Notes under the pieces: generated by a model
What the model saw: only the letters and a program-made list of their open reading frames with translations
What the model was told of the DNA's origin: nothing
Database searches by the model: none
DNA from: Balanoglossus misakiensis
Taxonomy: Eukaryota; Hemichordata
Assembly: GCA_040954595.2 (NCBI GenBank)
Contig: CM082582.2
Span: 11,222,001-11,286,000 of the forward strand
Length of the DNA: 64,000 nucleotides
Direction of reading: 5' to 3'
Part shown: piece after piece, positions 37,142-49,400 of the stretch
Position numbering within the stretch: position 1 is the stretch's first letter
How the letters are laid out: every line of letters starts with the position of its first letter
Position numbers and translations under genes: made by a program

Positions 37142-38687
37142 AAAGTCATCAATAATCCCCAAAACATTTATGAGGAGTTAAAAAGAACCAAGCAAGATCA
37201 AACGATGGGCTCTTGAAACAAAGTCAACAACAGAAACTAAGAAATCCCACCACCTGATTTTATTTTTTCGTTTTGTTTTTAATTTGTAACTGTTTGGCAG
37301 GGATCAACCAAAGTCAGTACATACACTGATCATGTTACGGAATGCTTTTTTTTTGAAGAGTCTAATCATTGTGTGATGGTTTTGTTGTAACCAGCTCAAT
37401 CAGTCTTATTAAAGAGATAGAAGGAACCACTCGTGTACAAAATTTGACCAATGGAGAATTTATTGGCTGCTGGTCTTTGTTAAGAAAAAATTAATAAGAA
37501 ACTTTTAAGAAACTCAAATATATACAACCACATGTGGAAGTTTTACAATGCAGCCCGATGAAAAACTGGAACAATTGCTAAAATGGGATATTTTTTTCTT
37601 TTTGGTTGAGTAGAGATAATTACTTATAGTCATACATGTATATTTGTTTCACAGTAGGATTGGTATTCATGTTAAACATGTTGTTTCTTCATAAAAATGA
37701 CAAAAAAAAATAAACTTATGCATATGATATTGTTTGTCTTTTATTTATTTTTGTTTATTATTTGGAGAGGAATTCCCTCTGCCCAACGAAAATGGCAAAT
37801 GGACTTGGTCGCCACGACTACATTCAAAACACAATCACCCAAATAAGATCTTAACCATAAAACTGGCTTTTGGGTATACTTTTATTTGAGAAACTATTAA
37901 ATTTATTTTGTTTGAAGGCACAACAGGATTTAAAAGATACACCGAAAATCTGCAAGAAGATTTATCTTTAGCACCAGTGGCAAGAAAAAGGTACTAATGA
38001 AGTTAGGTTGGCAAGTTTGGTAAGATATAATACTGACACAGTTCATATTTATAAAGTTGTCAATTCAAAAAGCTACTGATCTACAAATACAAGGGTCAAA
38101 CAAAGTCATAATGCAGTGTTTTCTATGTTTTCAGCCATGTTTTTGAAAAAAAAAATATATATTTATACATGTATATTGAAAATACCAACAAATATTTGCA
38201 TGTTCTCCTTTGAGTGACAAATGGTAAATAGTATAAAAAACAGCCATTATTCTCAGCTCATCAAAAGTTCTGTTCAGCAAATTTTGGACGAGCTACTGAT
38301 ATTTGAATGGAAGTATGAAATTCATCCTCTCGTATTGTCAGACATTGGCAAGATGGGCCATCTGAAGCCCACAACCTTTCAAAAACAAAGTAATCAATTA
38401 ACAAGAAACATTAACATTCTTAATTACAAATTTGTTTTAGAATTCTTTTCAGGAAAATATAACTAGATTTAAATTTGATTGATCAACTTTAGAGACACCA
38501 CAAAACCCTTTAAATTTATCAAAACTGGAGGGCTCTGTATTACAAAATAGATTTCTTTTGCTCAAAGGTGCCCTCTTTATAGTTCATTGTCATAAAAACT
38601 TGATAATTTTATCATTTTTACGAGTACAAATGTATATCTCGGCTAAAATAATTAGGACACTGTCATCATTTCCATTCGATAGGTCCA
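37142..38687. other. Convergent 3' UTRs of CNOT1 and ST3GAL
   Basis: The CNOT1 3' UTR probably ends near 37730 after AATAAA at 37709-37714. On the minus strand AATAAA hexamers occur at 37881-37886 and 37902-37907, which suit the 3' end of the sialyltransferase gene. The sequence is AT-rich with A and T runs. No other gene is seen. Confidence 0.5.
37709..37714 (+). terminator. Poly(A) signal of CNOT1
   Basis: AATAAA lies at the end of an A run about 570 bases after the stop codon, followed by TG- and T-rich sequence as expected downstream of a cleavage site. Confidence 0.5.
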
Positions 38688-40594
38688 TCATCTGATTCCT
38701 TTATAGACTCGGACTTTGCCAGTGAACTCCAGCGTCTGAAGGACCATGGCTTGGAACTCGCCATCATGAACTCCCGTGACCCGAAATGCAGATTTCTGCT
38801 CGGGCTGGTCAGCGGGCAACGGTTTGGCGTAGTAATGGTCCCAGTTGCCTGCTGATGTAGCACCATAACCAAATACATTCACCTGGGGAAGAAAATTCAA
38901 TTGGTAAACCAACAAAGTAGAGTGATACACCTGCCTATTAAGGACACCTTCATGATGTCCTGATTAGAGAGGTGTCCATAATGTAATGACTGGCGACTCA
39001 GTGAGTGTATTTTTGAGCTAACCAAAGTTTTGACAAAACATGGAATTTTTGACAGTCAGAAGATACAATTGAACACATGTACATACCACATCACAGCTAT
39101 ACAAAGCAAACACCAGCGCAAGCATACCAGTGGATGGGTATCTCCCATGCATCTCTGTCCATGTCTTGTGGATGTGATACATCAACGCGGGATTAAAGAC
39201 CTGAATCTGTGGGGTAAACAAGAGACCAAGAGTCAACCATGCGCCATCCCCTCTTGCATAATGGAACAGTCGATTCATCTTTGTGTGACTGTATGATATC
39301 AGTTGTCCACCAGGCTGCTGAAAATATTGGCTATGGCTTTTGTGGAAATTGAAACTTTTGTTGAAGGACAAAAAACGTTTCCTTACCTTGGATGGAGGTA
39401 CTTTAATGTGTCTCTGCACTGGCCAGTATGTTCTGTGGTGTGGAAAAATAACAATGAATATAACTTAGAGCTGTTCATATGGTGCGGTAAATTTGTAAAT
39501 TGTTGAGTACGATAGAAAAAAATGAAGTCGTTTTTAATCACCTTTCAATCTTTCCTGTCGTCAGTGCACTGATGACCCATTCTACATCAAGCGGTTTGAA
39601 AGGAAGGAGAACAAAGTTGGTTTCCCCGGTTACTTCACGAAAACTCTCTGGATACATAAACCTGTGAGTTGTACGACTGCCGACGTCCTTCTCATATCCT
39701 TTCGACGGTGCCACGTTTAATCTGCAGAGAATGCACAGAAATTGGGAAAGTTTGACAAGGTACGTGTTAAGACTGTGGCTGAATAACAATGGCTGTATGC
39801 ACTGAACCAAGTCTGTGTGGCTATGTAAGCTGTCAGGTGATCGGGCGCCATGCTTTGGAACAGCCCAACACTCTGTAATGAATGACCCACCTCATGACGT
39901 AGTCATGCCGATCTATCAGGTTACCATAGCCACTGCCTCTCAAGTTGCCAGAGTTTCCCACCACAGCGCAGCGCAGGCAGCGACTGGGATCACCCACTTT
40001 ATATGGATTGACATCCGGAATGAGTTTGAAGAGCTGATCCAAAATGTCGGACATGTTCCCCGGTGCTTTGCTGTGTTGTATTCTCTGAAAAATCCAAAGG
40101 ATTTACAATCTTTCACCTCATATTGATTTTAAGTAGCCATTCATATCCCCCCACTGAATGTCTGACAGGCGAGATGTAGGTTTGCAAAATTACAGAAATC
40201 ACACAATCTGCCAGCCTAAACAAACACTGCACTTATGGAGAATTCCACGGTTGTTCCATCTCAATGCAAGACCCACGACACAAATCACCATGGCTACGAC
40301 TCACTCACTCACCAGCCACCAAGCCTCCACATCTTTGTCCAGCTCCCTCTCCTTGCTAGTCCACACCGGCGACATTCCGTCCACATATCGCTTGTCGAAC
40401 CACTTGGACCGGCCACGTGTCCAGAGCGGCACTCCGGTGCAGTTCGACGATCTGTTCTCGGCGACGCTCGGTTGCCGCAGCTCGACTGTTGCCGACGGCG
40501 ACTGCGGAGACAGCATGTAGAGGTACGACAGCACCGATACCGCCAAGAACACCAACAGACAGGCCACCAATGTACGCAATCTTGTGACAAACAT
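38688..40594 (-). CDS. ST3GAL1/2: Beta-galactoside alpha-2,3-sialyltransferase, ST3Gal I/II type
   Basis: This is a Golgi type II membrane glycosyltransferase of family GT29 that adds alpha-2,3-sialic acid to Gal-beta-1,3-GalNAc in vertebrates. Minus-strand exons: 40313-40594, 39891-40084, 39542-39721, 39387-39432, 39087-39206, 38688-38882; 338 residues, the usual length. The signal anchor is [19 protein letters not shown]. The L motif starts at Cys133 ([16 protein letters not shown]), the S motif spans roughly 240-277 ([17 protein letters not shown], then Cys272), motif III has His290 (HYY) and the VS histidine is His313. The Glu that normally ends the VS motif (HxxxxE) is Gln here. [15 protein letters not shown] and [10 protein letters not shown] place it with ST3Gal I/II, probably the single pre-duplication gene. 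The start ATG is 40594. Confidence 0.93.
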
Positions 40595-42521
40595 CACTCT
40601 GATTTTTTACTTAATTAAAAGAGGCACTTGAAAATCTTAAGAGATTTGGCAACTTCGTGTGGCATTCAGCTTGGCCCAGAAAAACTAACAGGCAGATGTA
40701 CAGAAATTCTCTGCTGAAAAATTTCTCTCCAATAAACCTTTTAAATATTTTAGCAACTGTATGATCAAGTCGTCCTGTGCTGAATTACATTTGAAAATTT
40801 CATGTCATAAAATTTCTGAGATAACGGATTATTTTAAAATTTTTCAACAATCAATAATACATAGGCAATTTGGAGGCATCTGATACTGTAAATACAATTT
40901 GATACACAATGTATCACATCATTATTCGTAATCTGCTGATAATATTCAATTTTAATTGCCTGACTGCCCTGTTTTTTATGGTCTATACACACACCCACGC
41001 AGGTGTATAATTCTGTGTGATTGAATTGATAACGAAAGAGGCCCTCAGAAAACTGCGCAATATGAAAACAGGTGCCTTGAAATGTACGGGAGACGTGAAT
41101 TCAGTGTCGGAATGGATACAGCCGGGTTCCGGAAAAAAGCGCGGATTATTCCATTGATGAGAGCTGCAACCTGTTAAGTGAAAGAGAACGGAGTTGGTTT
41201 GACCTTTGACCATGGGAAAAGAGGCTCCTGAACTAATTCTGTGAAACTCAATGACCCAAATCCTGTTTTAGGACGACATGGCGTCCTTGATTGGACGAAC
41301 AAACAAGGTCTGATAAAAAAATGTGGTCCAAGGACTGGGTTGAGAATCAGGATGATCTCAGTGTTGTTTGTTCTCAATTTAGAATTAAAGGGTACGGTGT
41401 TGTTTGTAGCTAAACATTGATGGCCCTGCGGCCTAACAACACAAGAATCCTGAATATGATTTATCTTGCACTATAAATGACACTTTGCCATATGGTATAG
41501 ACTCTGGCCAGACTCTGAGAAAAGCCTAAAACATACATGGCTAGATTCTAGACTAAGAACATAAGAACAATATCAGATACTTTTATCACCTACCTCAGAA
41601 TATGTGACCAAAATGAAAAATGTGTTGTAGTGTGAAAATTTGTCCCTTTCACATTTAGACCACGTCTCGCTCAGAAAATGTTCACATTCTTCTCCACGAC
41701 AGACTGCAAGAGTGAATGGCCACCAAATCCCTCCCACTTCTGAAACCACAGAATTATCTTTCCAGTCTGCGAGTTGGAATCAAAGAAACTCGGTCAAATC
41801 TCTCCGTCTGACAGCCAGTGAATGCAGGTGAGGCTGAAACGAGCAACAATATACATACCACAAATGTCAGGGTTCATGTTATGTTGACAAAATGATATCG
41901 TACATGCAAACTTACTTGACCTTAGGTTTACATGTACAGCCCTGAGGGCAACAGGATGACCTCTGAACCCTGCCAATAATCGCAATTTCTTGATAATTAA
42001 ATTTCTATTGAAAGTTATGCAACAAGAAAATTGAATTCACAAACTGTATGTGTATAGTATAGGGTGATTTGTTCGCTATTAATGAAAGCAAACAAAGTGG
42101 GCAGTCTTGACAAGTTTTATAATCGTAACAAATTCGAAACATGTCAAATGAGCTGATTATGTCGCTTAATGTATCACAGGGTACAATGGTATGTCTGCAA
42201 CAGCTGTGTGTGTATATTTTACATGTACTATTGCTCTGATAATCCTACATGAGGAAAACACAGAGAGAAAACATGTATTTTAAAACAATAATCGGGTTTT
42301 ATGCTGGTACTGGAAACATTATCCGAAAGGCTATTTTAGTGGTTGCCACAGCAACCACATCTCATTCAAAGAGACGTGTTTTCTCCTGCGTACATAATTC
42401 CATTTGAACAACTTTTCATAAAGCATTTGACCCAGGATTTATAAGAAGATCAATTTTACATTGATTTCCATTGTCCTGTCATTATATGTGGTGAAATAAC
42501 AAATATTAGACTTTCTATTTA
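40595..42521. other. Upstream region of ST3GAL, no gene seen
   Basis: These 1.9 kb of AT-rich intergenic DNA must hold the ST3GAL promoter. I found no open frame with family similarity and no repeat structure before the element that starts at 42522. Confidence 0.5.
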
Positions 42522-42552
42522 GGGTTTCGAGACCCTCTGGTCTCGAAACCCT
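42521..42552. repeat. Perfect 14-bp palindromic hairpin at the element's left end
   Basis: AGGGTTTCGAGACC (42521-42534), four bases CTCT, then its exact reverse complement GGTCTCGAAACCCT (42539-42552). The same core, GTCTCGAAACCC, recurs at 44410-44421 at the right end. Confidence 0.9.
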
Positions 42553-43199
42553 CTTGAAATCGTGTTGTTTTTTATTATTATTCTTCTTCCCACTCTTAAA
42601 AACAGCCGCTATTCGAAGACCGTTGCACCCAATGACTTGAAATTTGGCTCATAGGTAAATCTCAAAGCAAGTAATTTTCTGATCATGTAACTATGGCAAC
42701 AGGTCACATGACCTGGCAGCCATCTTGGATTGAAAGTTTAAAATTGATCTCATTTGCATAAAAAATGACGAATCAAAATTCTTTGAACAAACTTTGTGGA
42801 CCATATGGCCAGGGTCCTATATGCAAAATTTCAATGTTCAAGTCTTTGCCGATTTTGAGGAGATGATTTTTAAAGCATTATTTTTCATATTTTTCAAGAC
42901 CATTGGACCCAGCCTTAGGCCTATACTTTCCATAGTTAAGCTATGGCCACCTAGGATCTTAGATTTATGCCCAATATCTCAACATCCGCTGGGCTGATCA
43001 GCTTCAAATTTATTGTGCAGCTAGCCTACCTTCCAACAATCAGTTCCAACTGGAAAAAATAATATGAAAAATCGACCGATTTTTTTATATTAATTTTTTT
43101 ATGAAATCTATACCTATACGTATTCCACTATAGTTAAGCTATGGCCAAGTCGTTTTGTAGAATTCTGGTTGGTGCAATAGTCCTATCGGCCAGTGTGCA

Positions 43200-44400
43200 G
43201 CATAGGACCACAAAAAGAAGCCAAATTAATTCAAGGGTCACCTGTGACACCTGCCTAACTCATTAATTATGTGCATACCTAATTCGAGGCAAACCAATAG
43301 GGCTACAGGTCTGATTTTTGTTAGACATGGACCAGTATGGGGTCAAATTATCCCCCGAAATTTGGGGTGACCTTGAGTGACCTTTGACCTTCTTCCGCAT
43401 ATCTCGGCATCCAGAGCAGGTACAGCTTAGGTGTTTGGGTGGATGGTACCAAAATAAGAAGCCAAATTCAAGGGTCACCTGTGACACCTGCCTAACTCAT
43501 TAATTATGTGCATACCTAATTCCAGGCAAACCAATAGGGCTACAGGTCTGATTTTTGTTGGACATGAACCAGTATGGGGTCAAATTATCCCCCAAAATTT
43601 GGGGTGACCTTGGGTGACCTTTGACCTACTTCCTCATATCTCGGCATTTACAGCAGGTACAGCTTAGGTGTTTGGGTGGATGGTATGAAAATAAGAAGCC
43701 AAAATTTAGGGTCACCTGTGATTCCTGCCTAACTCATTAATTATGTGCATACCTAATTCTAGGCGAACCAAGGGGGCTACAGGTCTGGTGTTTGTTGGAT
43801 ATGTACCACTAGGGGATCAAATTGTTTTGCCCAAATTTTGGGGTGACCTTGGGTGACCTTTGACCTACTTCCACATATCTCAGCATCTAGAGCAGGTACA
43901 GCTTAGGTGTTTGGGTGGATGGAACCAAAATAAGAAGCCCAAATTTAGGGTCACCTGTGACACCTGCCTTACTCATTAATTATGTGCATACCTAATTCCA
44001 GGCGAACTAACAGGACTACAGGTCTGGTGTTTGTTGGACATGGACCAGTATGGGGTCAAATTTTCCCCCCAAATTTCGGGTGACCTTGGGTAACCTTTGA
44101 CCTACTTCCGCATATCTCGGCATCCACAGCAGGTACAGCTTAGGTGTTTGGGAGGATGGTACCAAAATAATTAGCCAAAATTTAGGACCACCTGTGACAC
44201 CTGCCTAACTATGTGCATAACTAAGTACACACGAACCAATAGGGCTAGATGTGTGGTTTTTATTGGACATGGACCAATATAGTGTCAAAATTTTCTGCTC
44301 ATATTTAGGGTGACCTCACATGACGTTTGACCAACTTTCCCACATCCTACACCCTGACTAATTAAATATGCACATATCTATCTCCAGGCGAACCAATAGG
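43200..44400 (+). repeat. Tandem array, about five units of 236-239 bp
   Basis: The anchor GGTCACCTGTGACACCTGCC recurs near 43237, 43473, 43709, 43948 and (diverged) 44186, and a partial sixth start occurs near 44352. Units share CATTAATTATGTGCATACC, TTTGTTGGACATG and GCAGGTACAGCTTAGGTG. Divergence rises towards the right end. No unit has a coding frame. Confidence 0.9.
43378..43866 (-). promoter_or_regulatory. DR1-type nuclear-receptor motifs repeated in the array
   Basis: TGACCTTTGACCT occurs at 43378-43390, 43615-43627 and 43854-43866. Read on the minus strand it is AGGTCA-A-AGGTCA, a perfect DR1 element of the kind bound by RXR heterodimers, HNF4 and COUP-TF. Two further units carry one- or two-base variants. 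The motif match is seen; binding is not shown. Confidence 0.5.
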
Positions 44401-44421
44401 GCTAGCAGTGTCTCGAAACCC

Positions 44422-46339
44422 GCTTATTGCTGTTCACAGCTATATTTATTAATGGTATTGTGATTTGATTTTTCATTCAGCTTGAGTGATTGGCCCACAA
44501 AATGTCAAAATTGATTCCTTTGATGACAAATTAAAATTCTCATATATGCTACAGTTGTGAAGTGGTAAAATATTCATAATTCATTTCCATGATAACATTC
44601 TGGAAAATAATATGGGTAGGGTCAATCAATTTTACTTATTGGTGTGGTCCTGGTTGTGGAAGGGTGTGATTATTCTACCAAGTACAATGGTCAAAATGTA
44701 TTGTTATTACTTTAGTATATTGCCAAATCATGCATATGCATAATATTGGGCATATGCATTTATGATTATGTAAACAACTGGTAGTGGTAACTGTTCTTGG
44801 GGAATATTTGATCATGAAAGTGACCCATGGGATTTTACAGGCAACGACGATTTAGTGATTGAAATTGAAAGTATTACAGTTTCCCCCTTCAATACGCTGG
44901 CTGTCCCGGGTTGATCTTCGAGAAAGAAAACGTCCATTGTTAATACATATGGAACATGCAAGTTGAATGGCCGCGATCGCTACGCGATTTAGTACAAACA
45001 GCTCGAGATCTGCAGTTTTGACTAAGTCACCGCACTAACTATATTTGTTCTATGAGCGAAAGATGTGTGAGAAAAACTCACCTCATTTGGGATGTGATGG
45101 AGACTTCGATCAGTGAAAGACGCGCTTACAAAAGCAGTTGATCTGTTGACTTCTGTTCGAGCAGTCTACGTTGCGTCTGGCCAATGTGTATATTTCCTCA
45201 TCGTCACCTTCACACGCACTGTCGCTTTCGTTCATTTGCATAATAAAAGGTTTGCGTTTGACCTCTCAACCCGGAAGTTCGATGGCACAGCTGGCCCGTA
45301 GCACTCGATCGCAAGTGGGAGGGTACACATATGCACATGTACTTAATAATATTGAATCAGATACACACGGAATCCATTCTGCCAGGTCGGCTATGGTAGC
45401 TCAGATCGGCACATTGTGATCATAAATCGTCGTAAGTATTCCACTTTGCTAAATCATAAATGCATTACTTGTCCTCCAGCGAACGATCACATATATGAAC
45501 AAGGGATCCGCTGCTACAGTACAGTTTGGATTTCGCAAATCTTAGTAATATTTCTCATATAACAGAATCGGTGCAGTAATTATAAACACTTGTTTATAAT
45601 ATTGAATCACAGTCCCTCTATTAATACCTTCATAATGTGTATAATTCGACAAGAGATCATTAGATATATGAGGCGCCATGTGTGAGATGCAGAAATATCA
45701 CTGAGGGGGCGCTGTGTATTTGAAGTGCATTCCAGAAATTGTCCAAATGCCCTTCTGAAATACCAGCAAATTTCAAATTATACTGTCCTTGAAATTTACC
45801 ATACTAGTAAGAATATGCTCTGGACTACCAATCTGCAGGAGTACTTTAACTATTTCCAACATCTGCTACGAAAGCGACAATATTCACAAATATTAAAAGT
45901 TCACTTTGGCAAAGTTTTCTTTACTAATGGAACAAACAAACAAAATAAACTGAGTTGATTTGTACACTGCAAGGAAAGTAACTGGCATCTAATTTAGTTA
46001 CAAAAAACAAGTCCACATATACAATTGAATAATAAATGCAATATCTGATAAATATTTTAATAATAACAGAATGGTGCTGGTCAGTTTATATTAATCCCTG
46101 GATTGTATTTTCAATGACTGTCAATTTTCATAATTCATCTTTTGTGATAAACACAATGAGCTTTGGATTATATACACATATGTAGTCAGAATGTTATTTG
46201 ATTTCTTTGATACTTTTTGAGTCATCTGCAAAATAATCTTATAGTCAGTCTGTTTATTAATCAACTTTTTCATTAAACATTGATGTCTGAATTATAAGGA
46301 TAAGTGTCTTTCAGGTTGGCACATTAGTGTTGTGAGAAG
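44422..46339. other. Upstream region of FCSK, no gene seen
   Basis: This is 1.9 kb of intergenic DNA with a locally GC-richer stretch around 44880-45310. An octamer ATTTGCAT followed by AATAAAAGG lies at about 45234-45250 and might belong to a promoter, but nothing confirms this. The FCSK 5' UTR lies just before 46340. Confidence 0.4.
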
Positions 46340-46426
46340 ATGTCATCACCAGATCATGTAAAGTGGACGGCAGTAGTTTTGACTTGTCAAACAAAGACTG
46401 CAGCTTATGCATATCAGAAAGGTGAG

Positions 46427-46457
<31 letters not shown>

Positions 46458-49400
46458 GCACACTCACTTATTTTCTTGTCAGAACTTTCTCTCTTCGAAC
46501 TGAAATCTTCTTTCTGTTTTAATTCACAGAGCTGGACATTCTGCAGGGGAAAGGAATCATTGACAAAGATGTCTTGGTGTTGACCATAGAAGATCCCAAG
46601 GCAGCGATTGGTAGCGGTGGTGCAACGTTGAATGCCTTGCTGGTTGTATCAGAACATCTGAGTGCTCAGCAGGGATACACAGTATGTCAACACGTCAAAT
46701 GCACTTTTACTAGCAAAAAAGGTCTAAACCCAATTAACTCTAAAGGGACGGAGAAATTTGGTTGGTTTGCCAAAGGGTTAATTTGGTTTAAGAGGTTCTG
46801 TAGCATGGTTTACTGTGTGAAAGGGAAAGCAGAAAGATGTTAAGGTCACCAGCTGATTTTTGTTCTTTTTTGCACACAGGTTGTAAATGCTGATGTACTG
46901 CATCACTCTCATATTCTTATTATGCACATGGTAAGTACCAATGCCTTTGGTCTACACATTGCAAATTTCTCACTGAAATGATCCACTGATACAAACTGTA
47001 TAATTATTTGTAATATGATTGTTTGTCTAGGGTCGTAATTTCCCATATGACACGTGTGGTCGGGCATTTGTCAGCATACCTGCAAAGCATCATGGAAGTG
47101 ACACCACTGGGTATGCGAGTCTGGTATACAATATCAGCAGCTTACTGGATACCATGACAACAAAGGTAACTATTATTAGAATTACTTTTTATAAGGTTAA
47201 TACAAAAGGTGTGGTGATGTATAATCATTTTAAGCATTCATAACACACATGAACAATCTTATTCCCAGATTGCACTTGGTTCCCCGCCCGGAGTGTGGAT
47301 CTGCAGCACGGATATGTTCCTGACCATTCCAACGGCAGCCAAGATCAACTGGGAAGATTTCCAGGGCATATGTGCAATCGCCGTCCCAGGAACTATGGAG
47401 TATGCCAAGAATCATGGAATCTATAAAATCAACAAGGAGGTGAGCGTGTACAGAAAAATAATCAGCTGAACTTTTGAAAAGAAGTGCAGTGCATGATCCC
47501 AAAGCTTTCACAATCAACAAAGTGTTTCATTTGGAAATTATGCTCTTTTCATTTTCAGGGTGTTGTCTCAGACATTGTGTATCAGGGAACCAAGACAGCT
47601 ATTGAAATGTGTGCAATGAAAGACGGAGATGTTGCCTTGGTAACAGGAGTTGTCTTCTTCTCAGTCAAGTAAGTTGCATCCAAGTGAAAATGTTGTATTT
47701 TATATTTGTATTAAATTTAAAGTGCTTGGTATTATTTTTATGTTTATTGTGTCTTTTCTTTTTCCAGTGTTGCAGAAAAATTTCTGTCATTTCATGTGTT
47801 GCCACCCATAGATGGCTGTACTTACATGGGTATGGACAGTGGAGGAAAGCCAATACCGGTAAAAAACAAATACATGTATATCACAAATCACAAACCAGTG
47901 AAGTTTGCATTTTCCTATTTATTCAATATTCAGTTTGTGTAGAGTAATGAAGGAACGGTCACTACATGACAAAGGTGCCCCTATACACCAGTCTGTAGTT
48001 CAGTCATAATTTTTCAATCTATCCATCTTCATTTTTACCTCTACAGCTGTCTCTGTTCTTTGATTTCTTGCTGTGCATGGCTGGTGACATCACCGAGGAG
48101 AGCTTTGTGAGTGGAGACAGGGCTGGTGTCTATGGTAGCTCCCTGCCCTCGCTCTCCGATGATGAACGAAATGCCGTGAGAACTGCAAGGTCTATTCTGT
48201 GGAACGGGTTCAGGGGAACAATTCTCAAAGCAGGTAAGTTTGAAATGAATATGTTGTGTCAGGAAATTCAACAATACTGATATTATTGCATGTTCGGTTT
48301 ACAAACTCAGAGCTTGAAAGATTAGGTAAGAAACTTCTGCTCTATAGTTTGATATAAGTTATGTTTTCATTGCCCATTTATCCTAACTTGTTCCTCCTCA
48401 TACAGTATGTCTAATGGATGGTAGCCATGACTACATGAGTCTCTTAGCAACAGACCACCACAGACACATGACAAACTGTCCAGTTCAAATAGATGATGAA
48501 AGTACCTGGAATTGGAACAACAAAACCTACTCATTCATTGAGGTGAGGCCTCTCAGTTAGTCAAAAAATATTCATTAAATTGCATTTTGTCAAAAATTAA
48601 TTTCACTTTTGCAGCTGCTTGTAAAGTGAGCTTATAGGATTATTTATGAGTAAGAGAGAGACCAGTATGTTTTAAATTTCTTTTTGTCAGCATATCGATT
48701 GTATCTCTCCCCCTTTCTGTTGCTAGGATACATGCACTGTTGAAGAGACAAGCGTTTTCATCAACAGTCTCCTGTCTAAGAGCATCGAAGTGGGACCACG
48801 ATGTGCAATAACTCATTCCAACCTGGAGGTATGGCCATTCTTGATATCCCTAAACATATATTCAAATCTGGTTTAGCAGGATTTGCATATATGTTTCTGA
48901 TAGTTTTTTTCCTAAACAGTGCAGTCAAGCAAACAGATAAAACCAACACATAAATTTAGCAAATAACTTCTACATTTCTATTTTCTTTATTTCGCATCTA
49001 TTAATCTCAACTTAAAATGTTTTATATCCTTTTTCAGGGACCTTTCACTATTGCCAGAAATTCTGTTCTGTCCGGTGTGTCGCTGAAGGCATCAAAGGTA
49101 TGAATGGCTTGTATTCTTGTTCGAACCACATGATTTACATGGGTTTTTTTTGTTAAGAAAGTTGTGAAATTTTACACTATGTTCTGAAGTGACACAGAAT
49201 TTTGAAGTGCTCCCTCAAATGCCTTTGGAAGATTGTTGTGACACTGTATATGCTGATGCTCATACTCCTCTGTTTATTCATTTTAACAGAAAATGAAAGG
49301 TCTAGAATTGTTGACTGGTATAATTTTGAGAGGTGCCCACATCAGACTCGGTGGACATAGCACTGGTAGTAAGCCTTTCAAGGTCTATACTGTCATGGGA

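Larger units (their letters stand above)
42522..44421. mobile_element. Non-coding repeat element with inverted ends and internal tandem array
   Basis: The left end GGGTTTCGAGAC and the right end GTCTCGAAACCC are inverted copies of each other, 1.9 kb apart, as in DNA-transposon derivatives. The left end is doubled into a hairpin. There is no transposase-like frame. Most of the interior is a tandem array of about 237-bp units. A clear target-site duplication was not found, so the class is undecided; it may be a non-autonomous DNA element or a foldback-type element. Confidence 0.6.

Noticed and set aside
43263-43487. Open frame on the minus strand within the tandem array
   Set aside because: It lies in a non-coding repeat unit and is interrupted in the other units.
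45234-45250. Octamer plus TATA-like sequence as an FCSK or snRNA-type promoter
   Set aside because: It is a single motif match more than 1 kb from the FCSK start with no supporting RNA gene downstream.
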